Both the position numbers and the translations under genes were made by a program. This document shows positions 32,160 through 44,454 of a stretch of DNA of 64,000 nucleotides, in pieces. Position 1 is the first letter of the stretch. Each line of letters begins with the position of its first letter. Location: NCBI RefSeq assembly GCF_036588685.1, contig NC_086378.1:32217578-32281577 (forward strand), written 5' to 3'. Source of the DNA: Mytilus trossulus. Taxonomy: Eukaryota; Mollusca; Bivalvia; Mytilida; Mytilidae. Under the pieces are notes generated by a model. It was not told where the DNA came from. It worked only from the letters and a program-made list of their open reading frames with translations, and ran no database searches.

Positions 32160-34400
32160 ACTTATAATTCATTTGCTCTTTCTATGATTATGCATGAAAT
32201 ATGATGTTAAGCGCACATCGATATATCAATCATTACAGGTTTATAAATGACTGAATTTCTATTCAAACCTTTCGGTCTTTGGCTCGATTGTAGATGCAGC
32301 AAAACCTGACACATAGGTCGTAAAGCGCAAATGTCATTTGTTAAAAGCGTAGAGGTTAGAGAAATTTAAGCGTAAATGTCCATGAAAACACAGATGTTTA
32401 AAAAAAAAAAATACGTGTTAAGGTTCTGCGCCACAGATGATGGTGGCCTTGATTTGTCTATTTTTAAAGTTAAAATTAAATCCATAAATGAAAACTTAAT
32501 TTAAAGGATTTTACGTTACTATGGGGAAACAATCTTTAAGAACCTGTCTAAGACATTGATTGTTGTAACTTCCTGATAAATATAAGTAGTGAAACTTCAG
32601 ATTTGTAACAGTTTCCGTTTCTTTATTTATTTGAACTAAAATATTCTCAAGTATTGCAGTCAAAAAAATCTTAATTTATCGACCTTTTTCCTGTTCCCAC
32701 CAAAGCCGTGAGAATATCAATATGTTAAAAACCCGAAAGATTATATTTTGGCTGTTCAGATAGTTGAATTCTCACAGCAATAATAATATCAATATAAATA
32801 CCGTGATATGAGCTTATTTTTATTTCTTAAAAAAAATGTATAATAGTTTAAATCACTACATATGTGTATCGGAAATGTTGTACATGACATGGTTTTGTAA
32901 AAAAAACGAAAAACTATATTTTAATTTTTTTAATTTTTATTTTAGATAGATAACATTCTCTTTTTAAATCAAAGAGGAAATTTATTTTCCAAAGAGTAAT
33001 ATGCCAAAAATTACAAAAATAAGTACTTACAGTAACTGCATATATCAGTTAATAAACCTGAACGACAATGCAATGATGATTCATTTACTACTAAACAAAA
33101 ACTATCGACGTTTAAAAATCTATCTATACCTTTGGATCTTTTGATATCTCTCAAGTTGAACAAACTAATACTAATATAACATGACTTTGAAGGAAGGTGA
33201 TCTTCAACGATGTCAAGGCTTAATTTAAAATTTTGACAATATTTAAACACGACCACAATAAAACCGTACAAGACAATTCATTCAAATATCTTTAAAACAA
33301 TGAATGTTAATTGTTTCAAAACCAACGCCTTAAAAGTGCAACATCGACAATTTAAGTTGTATTATAAAGTTTGCATTGACAAGGAGGGCAACATTATTGT
33401 TTGATTTAACTATTTCTCTTAATGAATAGATTGCATAAAGAACACTTTAAATGTAATCTTATTTCTGAATTGAAACTGGTGATGCAAAATATAAGTTCTG
33501 ATGGCAAACTTCATATATAGATATAGGAAGATGTGGTGTGAGTGCCAATGAGACAACTCTCCATCCAAATATGCATGTTTATATAAATTCTTATGATCCG
33601 TCTGATATTTAGCCCAGTTTGATATCAGATATATGTCCTTCTCTCAGCGAAATTTGAACCCACGCGAAATCGTTGCCCTGTGTCTGCACTGTGTACAGCT
33701 ATCTAGTACAATCGAGTACTTTCCAGTTCTATCTAGTACAAATGTATCATTTGTTTTTCAAGGGACACCATATGCTGCGTTAAGGGTTTGAATACCTCAC
33801 GGATTGACTGATTAGTCATATATAGTAAAAACAACCGGGCAAAAATGGTGCAGCCGTTGCGGTTTTCTGGGTTTGTTTTCACCAGGAACGCTCAAACTCA
33901 TTAATTTGAATGCAATGGATGTAACTAGAATTCAGGAGGTTGTTTATAACTAAAAAGAACCTAAATAAATAAATTACACCCAAGGTCTTTGTCTGAAAGA
34001 GTTGAAACCGGTATTTCGCAATACAAGTTCCATCTTATGATACCCTGGGGTGGGGGTCTAGTTGTCTTCCAGCATCAGTAACGACCTAGTGCTTATTTTG
34101 TTTTATATTAAATAGGTATAAAAAAAACAATTGACTTGCATATGTATTCGTCTGGTAAGCAAAACATTGTTAAATCTACAAAGCAGTAGGTCCGTAAAGG
34201 GCCGATTTTGGTCTCAACTGTCAGGTTCATCTAACGAAAGATTTTGGACTCTTTTCAAACACTTAAGTGTCTATTTCAATTGATTCTATTAGTAAACGTG
34301 AATGATTTAAACTGGTTTAGTCAGTAAAAACGCTCCGATTCAAGCTTAAATATGAAAAATCTATCAAATAAGCCAAAAAACGTAAAATTTCAGATTTTCA
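32160..34400. other. Intergenic, no gene recognised
   Basis: AT-rich DNA. Positions 33518-33560 (GAAGATGTGGTGTGAGTGCC, GAGACAACTCTCC) are a short SINE-like fragment. The frame at 33011-33271 (minus) has no known domain. Confidence 0.45.
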
Positions 34401-34419
34401 GTTTTTGTCAAAAATGAGA

Positions 34420-34647
34420 GTGGCCGCATCCGTGTTCGTCCTCAACCTTTATATATATTATGTATTATCATCAAATACAACTTGCATTTCAATATTATGA
34501 ATGAACACGAATGCGGTCACTTTCATTTCAATATTATGAATGAACACGAATGCGGCCACTTTCATTTCAATATTATGAATGAACACGAATGCGGCCACTT
34601 TCATTTCAATATTATGAATGAACACGAATGCGGCCACTTTCATTTAA
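34420..34647. repeat. 39 bp minisatellite (4 copies) plus inverted copy
   Basis: A 39 bp unit, ATTTCAATATTATGAATGAA followed by CACGAATGCGGCCACTTTC, starts at 34486, 34525, 34564 and 34603. The copies are identical except for one T in the first. The period is a multiple of three, so both strands stay open through the array. At 34420-34439 the word GTGGCCGCATCCGTGTTCGT is a near-perfect inverted copy of the unit's right half, so the region can fold into a hairpin. Confidence 0.92.
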
Positions 34648-34649
34648 GT

Positions 34650-37300
34650 CGGAAACCCATCTAAAATTTAACCAAAATTGAATTTAATATGACTTAATGA
34701 TGCTAGTACCCGATATATGTGCATTGTTTTGTCAAAAACAGCCCATACTTATGCAGCAGAAATATCTACTTTCCAATATATAGCTAAACGATACATTTTC
34801 ACAATTTTGTCAAACTGCTATATTTTGGGGCCAAAAAGAGGTCTTACTGAATTTTCTCCTTTGTGGTAGAATCATGTTTCAAGAACCATTAACATCAACA
34901 CCAGTTTAACAGATGTTAACATGCGGCCGTCTGAGGTCACAAACCTTTCTGATTGTTTAAGTAATGAGATATAGATTTCGTCTAGACTTTAGTTCATGTG
35001 AACTTAAATTGACATTTATATATACTTGTCTTATTATTGCTAATGATTGTATTATGATCTCATTAAATCTCTTGAGAGTTTTTTTATTTGTGTTTTGACC
35101 GATACCAAATTTGCCTGTTATTGGGATTAAAAAATTTCAAAATTACTTTTTGGTTCCTGATTTTGAGTCAAGCATTAACAGTTTTTTGTTTAAACAATTC
35201 CTAATGATTTTAGATTTTTTTACGAAAATGCATACTCTCAACTCACATGCAATTGAATTAGTAAAAGATAAGAGTTGAAAAAATGATTCTTACAACTTTT
35301 TAAAAAACATACCTTCTGCAAAAATAAAGTACGTCCGTGCACTTGTCAGAGTGAATAAATTTATCTGACGATCACTAACTAAGATCACGCTTTCAAATGT
35401 TTCAAGTATCAATTTCATACATACTCTCTCACTCTTAACTATATGTTTATCTTACAATAGATAGAAAAGGGTTATGGCGTGTCTCTAAAGTAGATCTAAA
35501 TTGACAGCCGATTAAAATTAAAAAAAATGCAAGTTGGCAAAAAAATATGAAAAATATTATACTAGGATATAAAAAAATATAAATTATAATCAAATACTCA
35601 AATGAAATTTAAGATACTAACAAGTTAAAGGGATATTTCAAATTTATGTCTATCAAATGAATAAAAATTGTATTAACATGCACTATATGAAACCGGAAAC
35701 GCGTATTTACAACACCTTCTTAAAATATTTTCATTGTCTTTTAAAGGGACAAATAAATCATTTACTTTATGAAATTAGAGTTGTGATGTCTTTCGAACAA
35801 GCATGTCTGCCTTTTATGCAAATTATATGTTCTAAATTATTTTGGAAATTAATCATCTGCAGCCAGGTCGTACTATTGAATGCTTAAATAAAGTGGCAGA
35901 CGACAACAAAGGTGCAAATATAAAGCACAGTCAATTACAGAAAGAAGACACCATGTCAAAATCTATTCAAAACGTATTCTTCATTTTATATTTTTCTCTT
36001 AAACTTTTTTATTCGAACGTCACTAATTAGTTTTTTTTAAACAAAACGCGCGTTAGGTGGCGTACAAAAGAAGCCGGATATATATGACGAGTTTATTAAT
36101 ATTTCTAGCTGAGACACACTACTATAGATTATTTTAGTGGGAGGTCATTAACATAATACTTTACTTTTGAAAATCTAAAGATTGAAAAACAAATGCCTCT
36201 TAAACTATTCATCATTTATAAATTTCAATTTCGACTAAAGTGTTGTTCCAACTACCTAACACAAACATAACTAACACATCTTACATATTTCAATAAATCG
36301 TTGTCAAAGTCTATCCCAGCACCCCAACTCCATAGATCATAAGGTGTTTCGAACATCTATTTAGACCAATTAGAATTAACTAACTGACCATGGCCATGTC
36401 CATATATTTCAATAAATCGTTGTTAAAGCCTTTTTATTTTGTTGATGCAATTTTTTTAAACTTTTATTAGTTGCGGCTTACTTTTAGCATGCACATTTTT
36501 AATTGATGTTAAAAGGTTTTTTTATCGTTTATTTTATTAATTATGTACTTTTTTTTAATGAAATGATCAGTTTAACTTTTAACTATTTAATTACTTTATA
36601 AACCAAGTGTTATAACTCATCGTAGCAAAGAAATAATATATTTTTAGGCTTTTTAATTTTTTTAAATTTGGTTTTTATTTCTTCCAATTTTCTTACCTTA
36701 ACTTCAAAAGTGTTGACTTAAAGCTTCGAGCTTTCCCGGTGAAATAAATCCAGAATAACGCTTTTTCACACAATAAATCGTACAATTGATTTTCATACAC
36801 TGAACTAACTGTTTGGTATGGCTACGTGCCAAATGTTCAGTGTATTGGGTTTTTAAAGGTTTGTTGCTCGGAAGATGTCGATAACCTTCGCCAACAATTT
36901 CGCTGAACACGCTATACGTTAACCTCTTTTTAGCTGGTATATTCTTGTGTGTAAAAAGATCCTATAAAAGGAGTTTAAAATTGCAAGATCCTGATTAAAG
37001 TTGATGACAATAGTTATGCTAATTTATTTTGTGTCTACTCTGTTTGACAACAAATATCCAAATTTAATAATCATCGGAGAAACCAATAAAATAAAACAGA
37101 AAATTTCGGATACAAAAATTACCATAAGATCACCTCCTCAAAAAAGGTGTCATTAGAGTGTAACAAATTTTACAATTTTTCGTCATGTGTATTTTTCCAC
37201 GTACCACTATTGAAGAAATGTCAAATAGATATATTAAACAATGTCTATCTATCTATGATTACTTATCATGCCAACACTATTGTTATACAAATTAGATTTA
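34650..37300. other. Intergenic, no gene recognised
   Basis: AT-rich. The two overlapping frames at 35657-36030 have no known domain. A donor-like GTAAG on the minus strand at 36697 follows an open frame (36704-36910), but the peptide is unrecognised. Confidence 0.4.
36016..36063 (+). repeat. Decayed hammerhead repeat
   Basis: AACGTCACTAATTAG, AAACAAAACGCGCGTTAGG and TGGCGTAC align with subtype A, but the CTGATGA core reads CTAATTA and GAAA reads AAAA. Presumed inactive. Confidence 0.5.
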
Positions 37301-37359
37301 AACAGGACTAAAAATGAAAAACATTCAACAACACATTGTAATTTTGTGATAAAATTGAA

Positions 37360-37640
37360 AAAGGAAATGGTGAATGTGTCAAAGCGACAACCACCCGACC
37401 ATAGAGCAAACAGCCGAAGGCCACCAATGGGTTTTCAATGAAGCGAGAATTCCCGCACCCGTAGGTGTCCTTCAGCTGGCCCCTAAAAATATGCATACTA
37501 GTACAGTGATAATGGACGTCATACTAAACTCCGAATTATACACAAGAAACTAAAATTAAAATCATACAAGACTTCCAAAGGCCAGAAGCTCCTGACTTGG
37601 GACAGGCGCAAAATTGCGGCGGGGTTATACATGTTTATGT
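37360..37640 (+). repeat. Dispersed repeat (AATGTGTCAAAGCGACAACC family)
   Basis: Best-preserved copy in this window. It runs from GAATGTGTCAAAGCGACAAC to GGGACAGGCGCAAAATTGCG and includes GCCGAAGGCCACCAATGGG and TACAGTGATAATGGACGTC. It lies just before the hammerhead unit at 37726. Confidence 0.7.
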
Positions 37641-37725
37641 CGATTTTTTCAACATTCACTGTTCCAGTATAATGTTCGAATAAACTCATCATTAATATAT
37701 ATACCAGGATTAAAATTTTATATTG

Positions 37726-37769
37726 ACGCCAGACGCGCGTTTCGTCTACAAAAGACTCATCAGTGACGC
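37726..37769 (-). ncRNA. Hammerhead ribozyme motif, subtype A (copy 4, consensus)
   Basis: The minus strand reads GCGTCA, CTGATGA, GTC/GAC around TTTTGTA, GAAA, AC-GCGC-GT, C and TGGCGT: a full match to the hammerhead scheme. Stem I has six pairs (two G-U), stem II three and stem III two. Predicted cleavage follows the C of GCGTC. The flank reads TTTTAATCCTGGTATATA as in the other units. Confidence 0.82.
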
Positions 37770-37892
37770 TCGAATCAAAAAGTGTTTGGAAATTTATAAA
37801 GGTACTAGTTGGGATGTATGTCTACATGCACATGTTATGTGAAACTATTCTACCCAATATGCAAATACTTATTAGCTAACATGAAATCTATG

Positions 37893-38440
37893 TTTATATA
37901 AAAAAGAAGATGTGGTATGATTTCCAGTGAAACAACTCTTCACAAGAGACCAAATGTCACAGAAATTTACAGCTATAGGTAACCTTACAGCCTTCAACAA
38001 TGAGCAAAACCCATACCGCATAGTCAGCTGTAAAAAAATTCACACGAGAAAACTGACGGGCTAATTAATGAACATAAAACTGAAAGAAAGCAAAACAAAT
38101 CTGATACAAACGACAACCACTAAATTACAGGCTCCTTACTTGGGACATCACATGTATACAGAATGCTGAAGGGATTACACATGTTAGCGGGATCCCAACC
38201 CTCCCATAACCTGGAACAGTGGTGTAACAGTACAACACAAGAACGTACTATAGTTCAGTTGGATACACATAGAGCTACATTACATCTATCAAAAACACAG
38301 ATTGGACATAGCCGCGTACTGTACATCCCAACAACAAAAGACACCGAGTACATATCTGATAGTACTCGTAATTATTGACCATTATAGTTCAAAACCAAAA
38401 ACAACATATTAAAAAAGAACATGCATCTATAACTAACTAC
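37893..38440 (+). mobile_element. SINE-like element, near full length
   Basis: AGAAGATGTGGTATGATTTCC, GGTAACCTTACAGCCTTCAA, CATACCGCATAGTCAGCTG and, further on, TTAGCGGGATCCCAACCCTC and ACCTGGAACAGTGGTGTAAC. It is the plus-strand counterpart of 49140-49590. The 71-codon frame at 38163 is a by-product of the repeat. Confidence 0.7.
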
Positions 38441-38579
38441 ACCTATATACATGCCAATAAAAGAATTTCTAAAATTTTGATAAAAACTTCAAAATAATGG
38501 TCTATAATTAACAAAAGTAAAATAACAATAATACGGAACTTTTAATAAAATTCTAAACGGAAAGTCATTAATCAAGTTG

Positions 38580-38735
38580 CAAAATCAAAACCAAAAAAAA
38601 ACATAAATCGAAACGACATCAACTGTCAAATTCCTTACTTGGTATAGATATTTTATGATGTGGCAAATGTTGGATCAAAGCTAGCATTACAGTCAGCCAA
38701 ACCTCTCACTTGTATGACAGTCGCATACATTTTTT
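38580..38735 (-). repeat. Dispersed repeat fragment
   Basis: AAACCTCTCACTTGTATGACAGTCG is the reverse complement of the GACTGTCATACAAGTGAGA family at 19080. It is shared with 49950-49980. Confidence 0.55.
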
Positions 38736-39049
38736 GACGCGTATTCGACAGGGTAAAACACATAGTTTGAAAAATCTCCAAATAATAATTGCCAAAAAAT
38801 ATATAACATTTTCTTTCAAATTTGTGAAAATCAAATCCTTTCGCACATGTTCATCTGTTTTTTTTTAGTTGTTACAAAATGCAAAGGTACAAGTTTGTAA
38901 GCCTTACAGACAATTTGGGAACAACTTCTGTGAATCAAATTGGTAATTTCCCTATAACTTGTATTTTTAATCCTGTTCGTATGTACATCTCTAGTACATA
39001 CATGTGTACATATGTTATTACAAATACTAGTAGTAAGATGTTACCATAT

Positions 39050-39275
39050 AAAGTGTAAAGAGACGGAAAAGATACAAAAGGAACAAGTTAACATAAGTTT
39101 AAAACTAACTGACGACGGAATTGCAAAAAATAAAACAGACCACAAGACACATAGCCGTATACGAAACACAACATAGGCATCTACAAAACTGAGCAACACA
39201 ACTCCATCAAACATGTGTGGTGAAATCAGGTGCTCCGGAAGGGTAAGCATATAATACTCCACATGTCATGTAACT
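39050..39275 (+). repeat. Dispersed repeat (AACTGACAACGC family)
   Basis: Diverged copy of 15860-16090: AACTGACGACGGAATTGC, CACAACATAGGCATCTA and ATCAGGTGCTCCGGAAGGG. Confidence 0.6.
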
Positions 39276-39534
39276 CAATTAAGTGCAGCCAATGTGGCAA
39301 GTCTAAATCATAAGGCTACATTTCAGGAAAAGCGCACGTAAGGCAAGTGCTAAAGACACACAATGCACCCTTTTCTGGTTAAATTCCCACAAGTTGGAAC
39401 ATCATCATATTTGTACAGCTGTTTTCTAAAAACAGAACCTAGCTTTTAAATGGTTAGAGATGATCGACGGACACATCCAATATCTATGTTGTGGACAGAC
39501 AATTTTAAGAGCCTTGAAAATTTGATCATGGCCG

Positions 39535-39570
39535 ACCCCCTCACCCCCCCCCCCCCCCAAAAAAAAAATC
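39535..39570. repeat. Poly-C / poly-A run
   Basis: A run of about 17 C followed by about 9 A. Simple sequence, possibly the interior of a short MITE like that at 23576. Confidence 0.6.
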
Positions 39571-41508
39571 TCAGTAATTTCAACACACGCTGGCTTTTTT
39601 TTACATATATGATTCTGAAGGTTGCCCTACCCGGGTTCGGTAATACTGTTTGCCCATCTCAGTTATATCTGTTCATCAACATTTGTATTAGGTTTTTGGT
39701 TTTCGAAGCTATTATGTTAATTGTCTCAATTTGCATCTTGTGCAGTAAAATTTGGTACGTTTAATATTATGTAATTGTAAAAATCAAGACATTTTTTTGC
39801 ACTTTGGGAAAAACTATTAAACTAGTTTATGGGCATCAGCAATTAAGATACTAAAATAAACCAATTCAGTCATTAATGTAACGTTCAATAGCCATTAAAT
39901 CAGTTTAAACAAAAGTGAAAATAAACATTTCAGATAAAAAATATATAAATAAAACATCGATAAATTCTGTAAAGATTTACATACCTACAGTGGCGAAAAA
40001 TATCCGTAAACTTATCAAGGTAAGTAACGTATATTTAACTTTTATTTGACTAGATGATCGTGTATTCCTAGGCGTTCTTTAGATGTCCTGTGTGATTCAA
40101 GATTTACATTTGTTCTACATAAATGATAAATTTATTGTATAATGGATCAAACATACGGTTATTGGGACATCTTCTGATAACCAAACTGAAGACACTACGT
40201 ATAAAGTATAGTATACATGTTATTTTCAAGTTAAAATAGCTTTTCTCCCTCCATTTGTAATCATTATTCGATCGTTTACGTCTACAAGTATCAAAAATAT
40301 AAATCGTCTATTGAAATTTGTACTTAAATGAAATGTTATTCTTAAACACATGATTTATGAAATAAAAAAATCATAATTTACTCAATAAGTTAAAATTGAT
40401 ATATACAGTCCGCCAAAAGTTAAGCACCACCTATTTTTATTGCATAGGTTTTTTTTCAAATTTAAAAAATAAATTATTCCACGGAAAAAAGAAAACAATC
40501 ATATAGCAATTTTGCTAATGTATACCATAAACAAACCAGAAATGTAATTTTAGTCACTTATGAAGGTTCTATGCATGTAGGTTTTCCGTTCATAGAAATA
40601 GTGTAAATTACACAATTCAGAAACAGAATTTAAGTTTCACTTTGATTTTATTTTTTACAACAATTGATCACCCAATATTATTAAAAAAATTTACACATAA
40701 GCTTTGGTATGTTCGGCAAATTTAATGTCAATATTTGAGTCAATAGCAAAAATCGCCGTATCATTCTCGGTGAAAGCCTTCAAGCTTTAGTTTAGGAAAA
40801 TCTGTTGCATTAAACAACCACTTTTAAATCGACAAAATATTGTGAAGGTGGATCTCTGTGATTGAGATTTCCGCCAACGGCATCTCAGACATGTTTGATA
40901 GGGTTTATGTATGGGGACATGGAAGGCTAAAAACAGTGTAAACAGTGTAGGACAGTCGGGCCAGCCGAAGGCTGGCCCGAAATTTTTTTTTTGGGCCAGT
41001 AAAAAAATTACTTCACAGGCCCAAAATGTAAATTGGTAGCCCAATTATTTTACTCAATTATTTTTCCGTGTTGAGCCATAAAAAATGAAAAAAAACAAAT
41101 ATAAATTGATGTTCTTAATTCTTCAATCAAACCTTGCCGACACATATTAACCCTGAAAAACACATTCCCAGTCTGATCCAGTCTATATTGTCACTGAATT
41201 AATGAAACCTCACTGTACAGTCCAGTGCCTTATATCGATCAATATAGGGTTTTGAAGAGGAAAAATTGACCTCTCATTCCATAAGAATAGCGAGAAGTGA
41301 AGTTCCATTACTGTGTCGGTTGCATAGTGATTTCGTGCCCATCACTGAAGATTTTGTTGTTGCGTTTAAAATTAAACAGTTTTCTGTGAGTTGATCTATA
41401 AGAAATAGGACTGGGAATTTCCGCGATATTCTATCCGGTCAGTCATTTCCAAAATTTGTATTTCAGTCCAAAATGTCAGTGCAAAACAAAATCAAAGACA
41501 TTTTATAG

Positions 41509-41717
41509 TGGGTCTCATTGGGGTCTAAGCGTGACGCAGGATTGCCGATTTTTTGTAAGCGTGAAACGTGAAAGTCGTGAAAACGGGAAATGAGGTCTTG
41601 CGGGACCCGGGAAATGACAAAAACGTGAGAATTGCTTACGTATATAGTGTAAGCGGGATACGGGAATCTGACAAAACAGTAAAGGGATCCGGGATCGGAA
41701 CCCGCAATGAGACCACC
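41509..41717. mobile_element. Small MITE inside the nested element
   Basis: GTGGGTCTCATTG (41509) and CAATGAGACCAC (41705) are inverted ends, differing by one inserted base. The inside is rich in CGGGA and CGTGA words (AAGCGTGA, AAACGTGA, GCGGGATACGGGA). It is a third level of nesting. Confidence 0.6.
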
Positions 41718-41823
41718 TTTATAAACGTAATATTTTCTTATCACTTGTTTCTGTCCTTGGGGGTTTACTATCCACAATCGTATGAAAAATAGTTTGACAG
41801 CTTATCAGTTTTATCTGCGTTTG

Positions 41824-41867
41824 TAGTCCGAGATTACTCTGACGTCCGACAGAGTAATCTCGGACTA
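41824..41867. repeat. 18 bp perfect-arm hairpin
   Basis: TAGTCCGAGATTACTCTG and CAGAGTAATCTCGGACTA are perfect arms around an 8 bp loop. This may be a separate tiny foldback element. Confidence 0.85.
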
Positions 41868-43099
41868 CTGCGTTTTGAGTTCTTTTCAGAATTCCCTTGT
41901 CCTTGTTTGGTTTAGCGGGTCAGACGAAATTTTACTGTCAATGACTGTCGTTATCTTTTATAAAACACAATTTGTTTAGCGACCACCATTGCCAGTAAAG
42001 CCTAAGCTTATTTGACCCACTAAACAAGCAATATCACGCACGATGTGTTTGTCATTCGCCATGTTAATATTCTATTGCACTTATTCTTCTTCTCTATATC
42101 CTTCTAATTATGGAACACCTCTTCAACTTGTACGTTTTTAAGTAACGATGTGACCAGAGGATTCCCGAAAATGATTGTTCCGAAGTTGGGGTGTGTTATT
42201 TATAGGAGTAATTACGATTTTGAGAAAAATAATGCACTCGCCCAATGATTTATTTTTGGGTCAGTAACTATCTATCTTTTTACAGTTTCTAATCGCCCAA
42301 TCAAGGTTTTGGTCGCATTTGGCGACCAGGCGACCGGCTGTGTCCTACACTGTAAATGGCTTGTTGCTCTTTGGACTCGGTTAAAATCCTTGCCCTATGT
42401 GTTCTAGCGTTGTCGTCCATGTACAAGGGTCTTGGCAATGTAGACGCAAGTGGGGGATTATTAAAATGAGGGACTACAATGTTTTAAGGCACCAAATCTC
42501 TGTATGTCTGTCCGCTTATGTTACCCTGCAGAATATGCGTACCCAGCTTATAAGGGTATAAGAAGCAACCCCGTACTGGAACACCACCAGGACTGAATGC
42601 AGTCCTTGTGCAAACATTGTTTTGGTCATAGGTCGTTTTGTTTACCCGCGAAATTCGTATTATGGCGTCTACTGGCAGTAATAGAAACTGACTACCATCT
42701 GAACAATGAGTGTTTTCTCTGCTTCTTATGTTCAAGCATAGATAGTCATTATCCCATTAAAACCTGACGGTAGAGTGCCTACCTGTAAGTATAGGTCTCT
42801 ATACACCAAGACTTGCTCTTCGGTTGCCTCTGAGAAGTCGCCTTACCAATGTACGAGCACTAACACTACCACCTGGAGAAACAGTGTATTTGTAAACGCG
42901 CAGATGACCTTTGATAAGAGGTTGCTTGACTGCTTTATCGGAGTTCAATCTTTTAATCCGTAATGGATTTTCTTAGGGTATGTTGAAGGTAGTTCATAAC
43001 ACCAAACATTAATATTTTTTCGCAGTAGTTATAAAAATATTGCCAGTTATATTTCGGTGGTGCTTAACTTTTGGCGGACTGTATACATAATTTGGTCTC

Positions 43100-43470
43100 T
43101 TCTATGCGGTTTTGTAGATTGATTGTTGATAAGTTAACGCCCAGTTGCAAATATTTCATGAATGTTAAGGACGAGAACGAAGTGATATATGCAATAGGAG
43201 GTTCGTTATAGAGACCATCTGGAATGTAGGGTAGGGAAATTTGGAATGCCACTGGAAAATGAGGATTTATTGGAAAGACAAGTTTGCCTTGTAACAAGCA
43301 ACATACGAACCCACCCAACAGCTGTTACAAGGGTTCTCAACATGCAGATAGCGTTGCATTCCCAATAAGGCATTGTATTTAACGTCCCCATTCTGACATG
43401 ACGTGACTATGTACTTGTACATCCCGCACAACCGAAACAGAGACCATACTTTGGCAAGTACTTTATTGTC
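43100..43470. repeat. Repeat mosaic right of the Tc1 element
   Basis: 43137 carries one copy of the 29-31 kb minisatellite core (CCCAGTTGCAAATATTTCAT). 43400-43430 carries the GACGTGACTATGTACTTGTACATCCC variant of the dispersed motif at 16830. No gene. Confidence 0.5.
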
Positions 43471-43994
43471 AGTCGGAAGAAGACATTATTGACCAAAGTT
43501 CTATTCCTCAGTCACCCATGGGGTATGGTTATGTAGAGAAAATGAAAATAACACTATTAATTCTATCTGTCTGAAGCTCTTTTATTGGTTAACCTTCATC
43601 CGGAGGGTCATACCCAAATATTCGAAAGCCATTGATACATAAGTTCTCAATACGTGAACAGCTTTATGATCAAAAGAGATACTATTAAAGTAAACCTTAA
43701 AAAAAACCCAAAATGTTGCAAGCAAATGGTGTATACAAAGAGGATCTGTGGAATCAATAAATGTGAAGGTTCTCTCTTCCATATTGAATTCTTATGCTTG
43801 GGGAAGTTTTATTAAGCAGGTAGCAGTTTATCGAGGTTCAAATTGTAAATCGAATAGGAAGAGACCCCCCCCTCTAAAAAAAACCAAAACCAAACCAACA
43901 GAAACCGAAGGAACGCTTGAACTCCTAATGGTGGAAGACCGGGTGTGTCGACAGAGTTAGCGTTTCCTGCTAAGCATTTATCACCCGTCATGTG

Positions 43995-44205
43995 CATTCA
44001 TACTTTGTAAAAGAGGGACAGTCACACTCATAAATCGAAATTAAACTGACAACGCCATGGCTAAAAATGAAAAAGGCAATCAGACAAACAAAAGTACACA
44101 TGACACAACATAGAAAACTAAACAATAAGCAACACGAACCAAACCAAAAACTAGGGGTGATCTCAGGTGCTCCAGAAGGGTAAGCAGATCCTGTTGCTCA
44201 TGTTA
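43995..44205 (+). repeat. Dispersed repeat (AACTGACAACGC family)
   Basis: Close copy of 15860-16090, again placed directly before a Penelope-like C-terminal fragment. Confidence 0.7.
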
Positions 44206-44209
44206 TGGT

Positions 44210-44435
44210 ACCGTTGATTTTATTATAACAAATCCGGAAAATAGTATAATTAAGTTGGTCACATTCATGAAAGGGAAGGGGATTGTTACGACGTAAGGCA
44301 CATATCCGATATCATTTGTGAAACGGTTATTCCATAACGGTCAACTAACTCGTGATGACGTCCGTAAAATTTACGAAGGGATGATTTCAACTTTACCAAT
44401 TGGAACTCCTGGTTTAATAGCTTCCTTGTGTAAAA
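44210..44435 (-). pseudogene. Penelope-like element, C-terminal RT fragment
   Basis: The minus strand reads RKLLNQEFQLVKLKSSLRKF and YGRHHELVDRYGITVSQM before the stop at 44286. The sequence upstream of RKLLN is unrelated, marking the truncation. The lower flank has GGTACCGTTGATTTTATT (44209-44227), the same word that ends the Penelope-type leader repeats at 17520 and 48085. Confidence 0.75.
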
Positions 44436-44454
44436 CGTTTTGTGACTGGTTCCT

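Larger units (their letters stand above)
40943..42352. mobile_element. Nested element with CAGTGTAGGACA ends (hAT-like?)
   Basis: Starts CAGTGTAGGACA and ends TGTCCTACACTG, inverted ends of 12 bp. It splits the Tc1 reading between QQAI and SMSPYINPI. Just inside the ends are hairpins GGGCCAGCC/GGCTGGCCC (left) and GGTCGC/GCGACC (right). CAGTG ends and the size suggest a non-autonomous hAT-type element. The target duplication is ambiguous because AGTGTAAA and ACTGTAAA overlap the ends. No transposase is seen. Confidence 0.6.
40404..43083 (-). mobile_element. Tc1/mariner transposon, inactive, carrying a nested insertion
   Basis: Ends are perfect inverted repeats: TACAGTCCGCCAAAAGTTAA plus GCACCACC (40404-40431) and its complement (43056-43083), each flanked by TA. 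Minus-strand fragments read a Tc1-type transposase. RTLVRRLLRG lies near 42850, and NNVCTRTAFSPGGVPVRGCF near 42600 is the region after the first catalytic Asp. VHGRQR / ESKEQQAI near 42400 is where the second DD block should be. SPYINPIKHV, stop, DAVGG lies near 40890. In that last block the catalytic Glu (NPIE in active relatives) is Lys and the Trp codon is TAG. Many stops and frameshifts are present. Without the 1.4 kb insertion at 40943-42352 the element is about 1.27 kb, normal for Tc1. Confidence 0.85.

Noticed and set aside
29220-34647. CRISPR array
   Set aside because: The repeats are tandem or diverged minisatellites without unique spacers, and the sequence is eukaryotic.
41463-41792. 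Overlapping long frames on both strands (104 and 74 codons)
   Set aside because: They coincide with a MITE with GGGTCTCATTG ends; GC-richer low-complexity sequence leaves frames open by chance.
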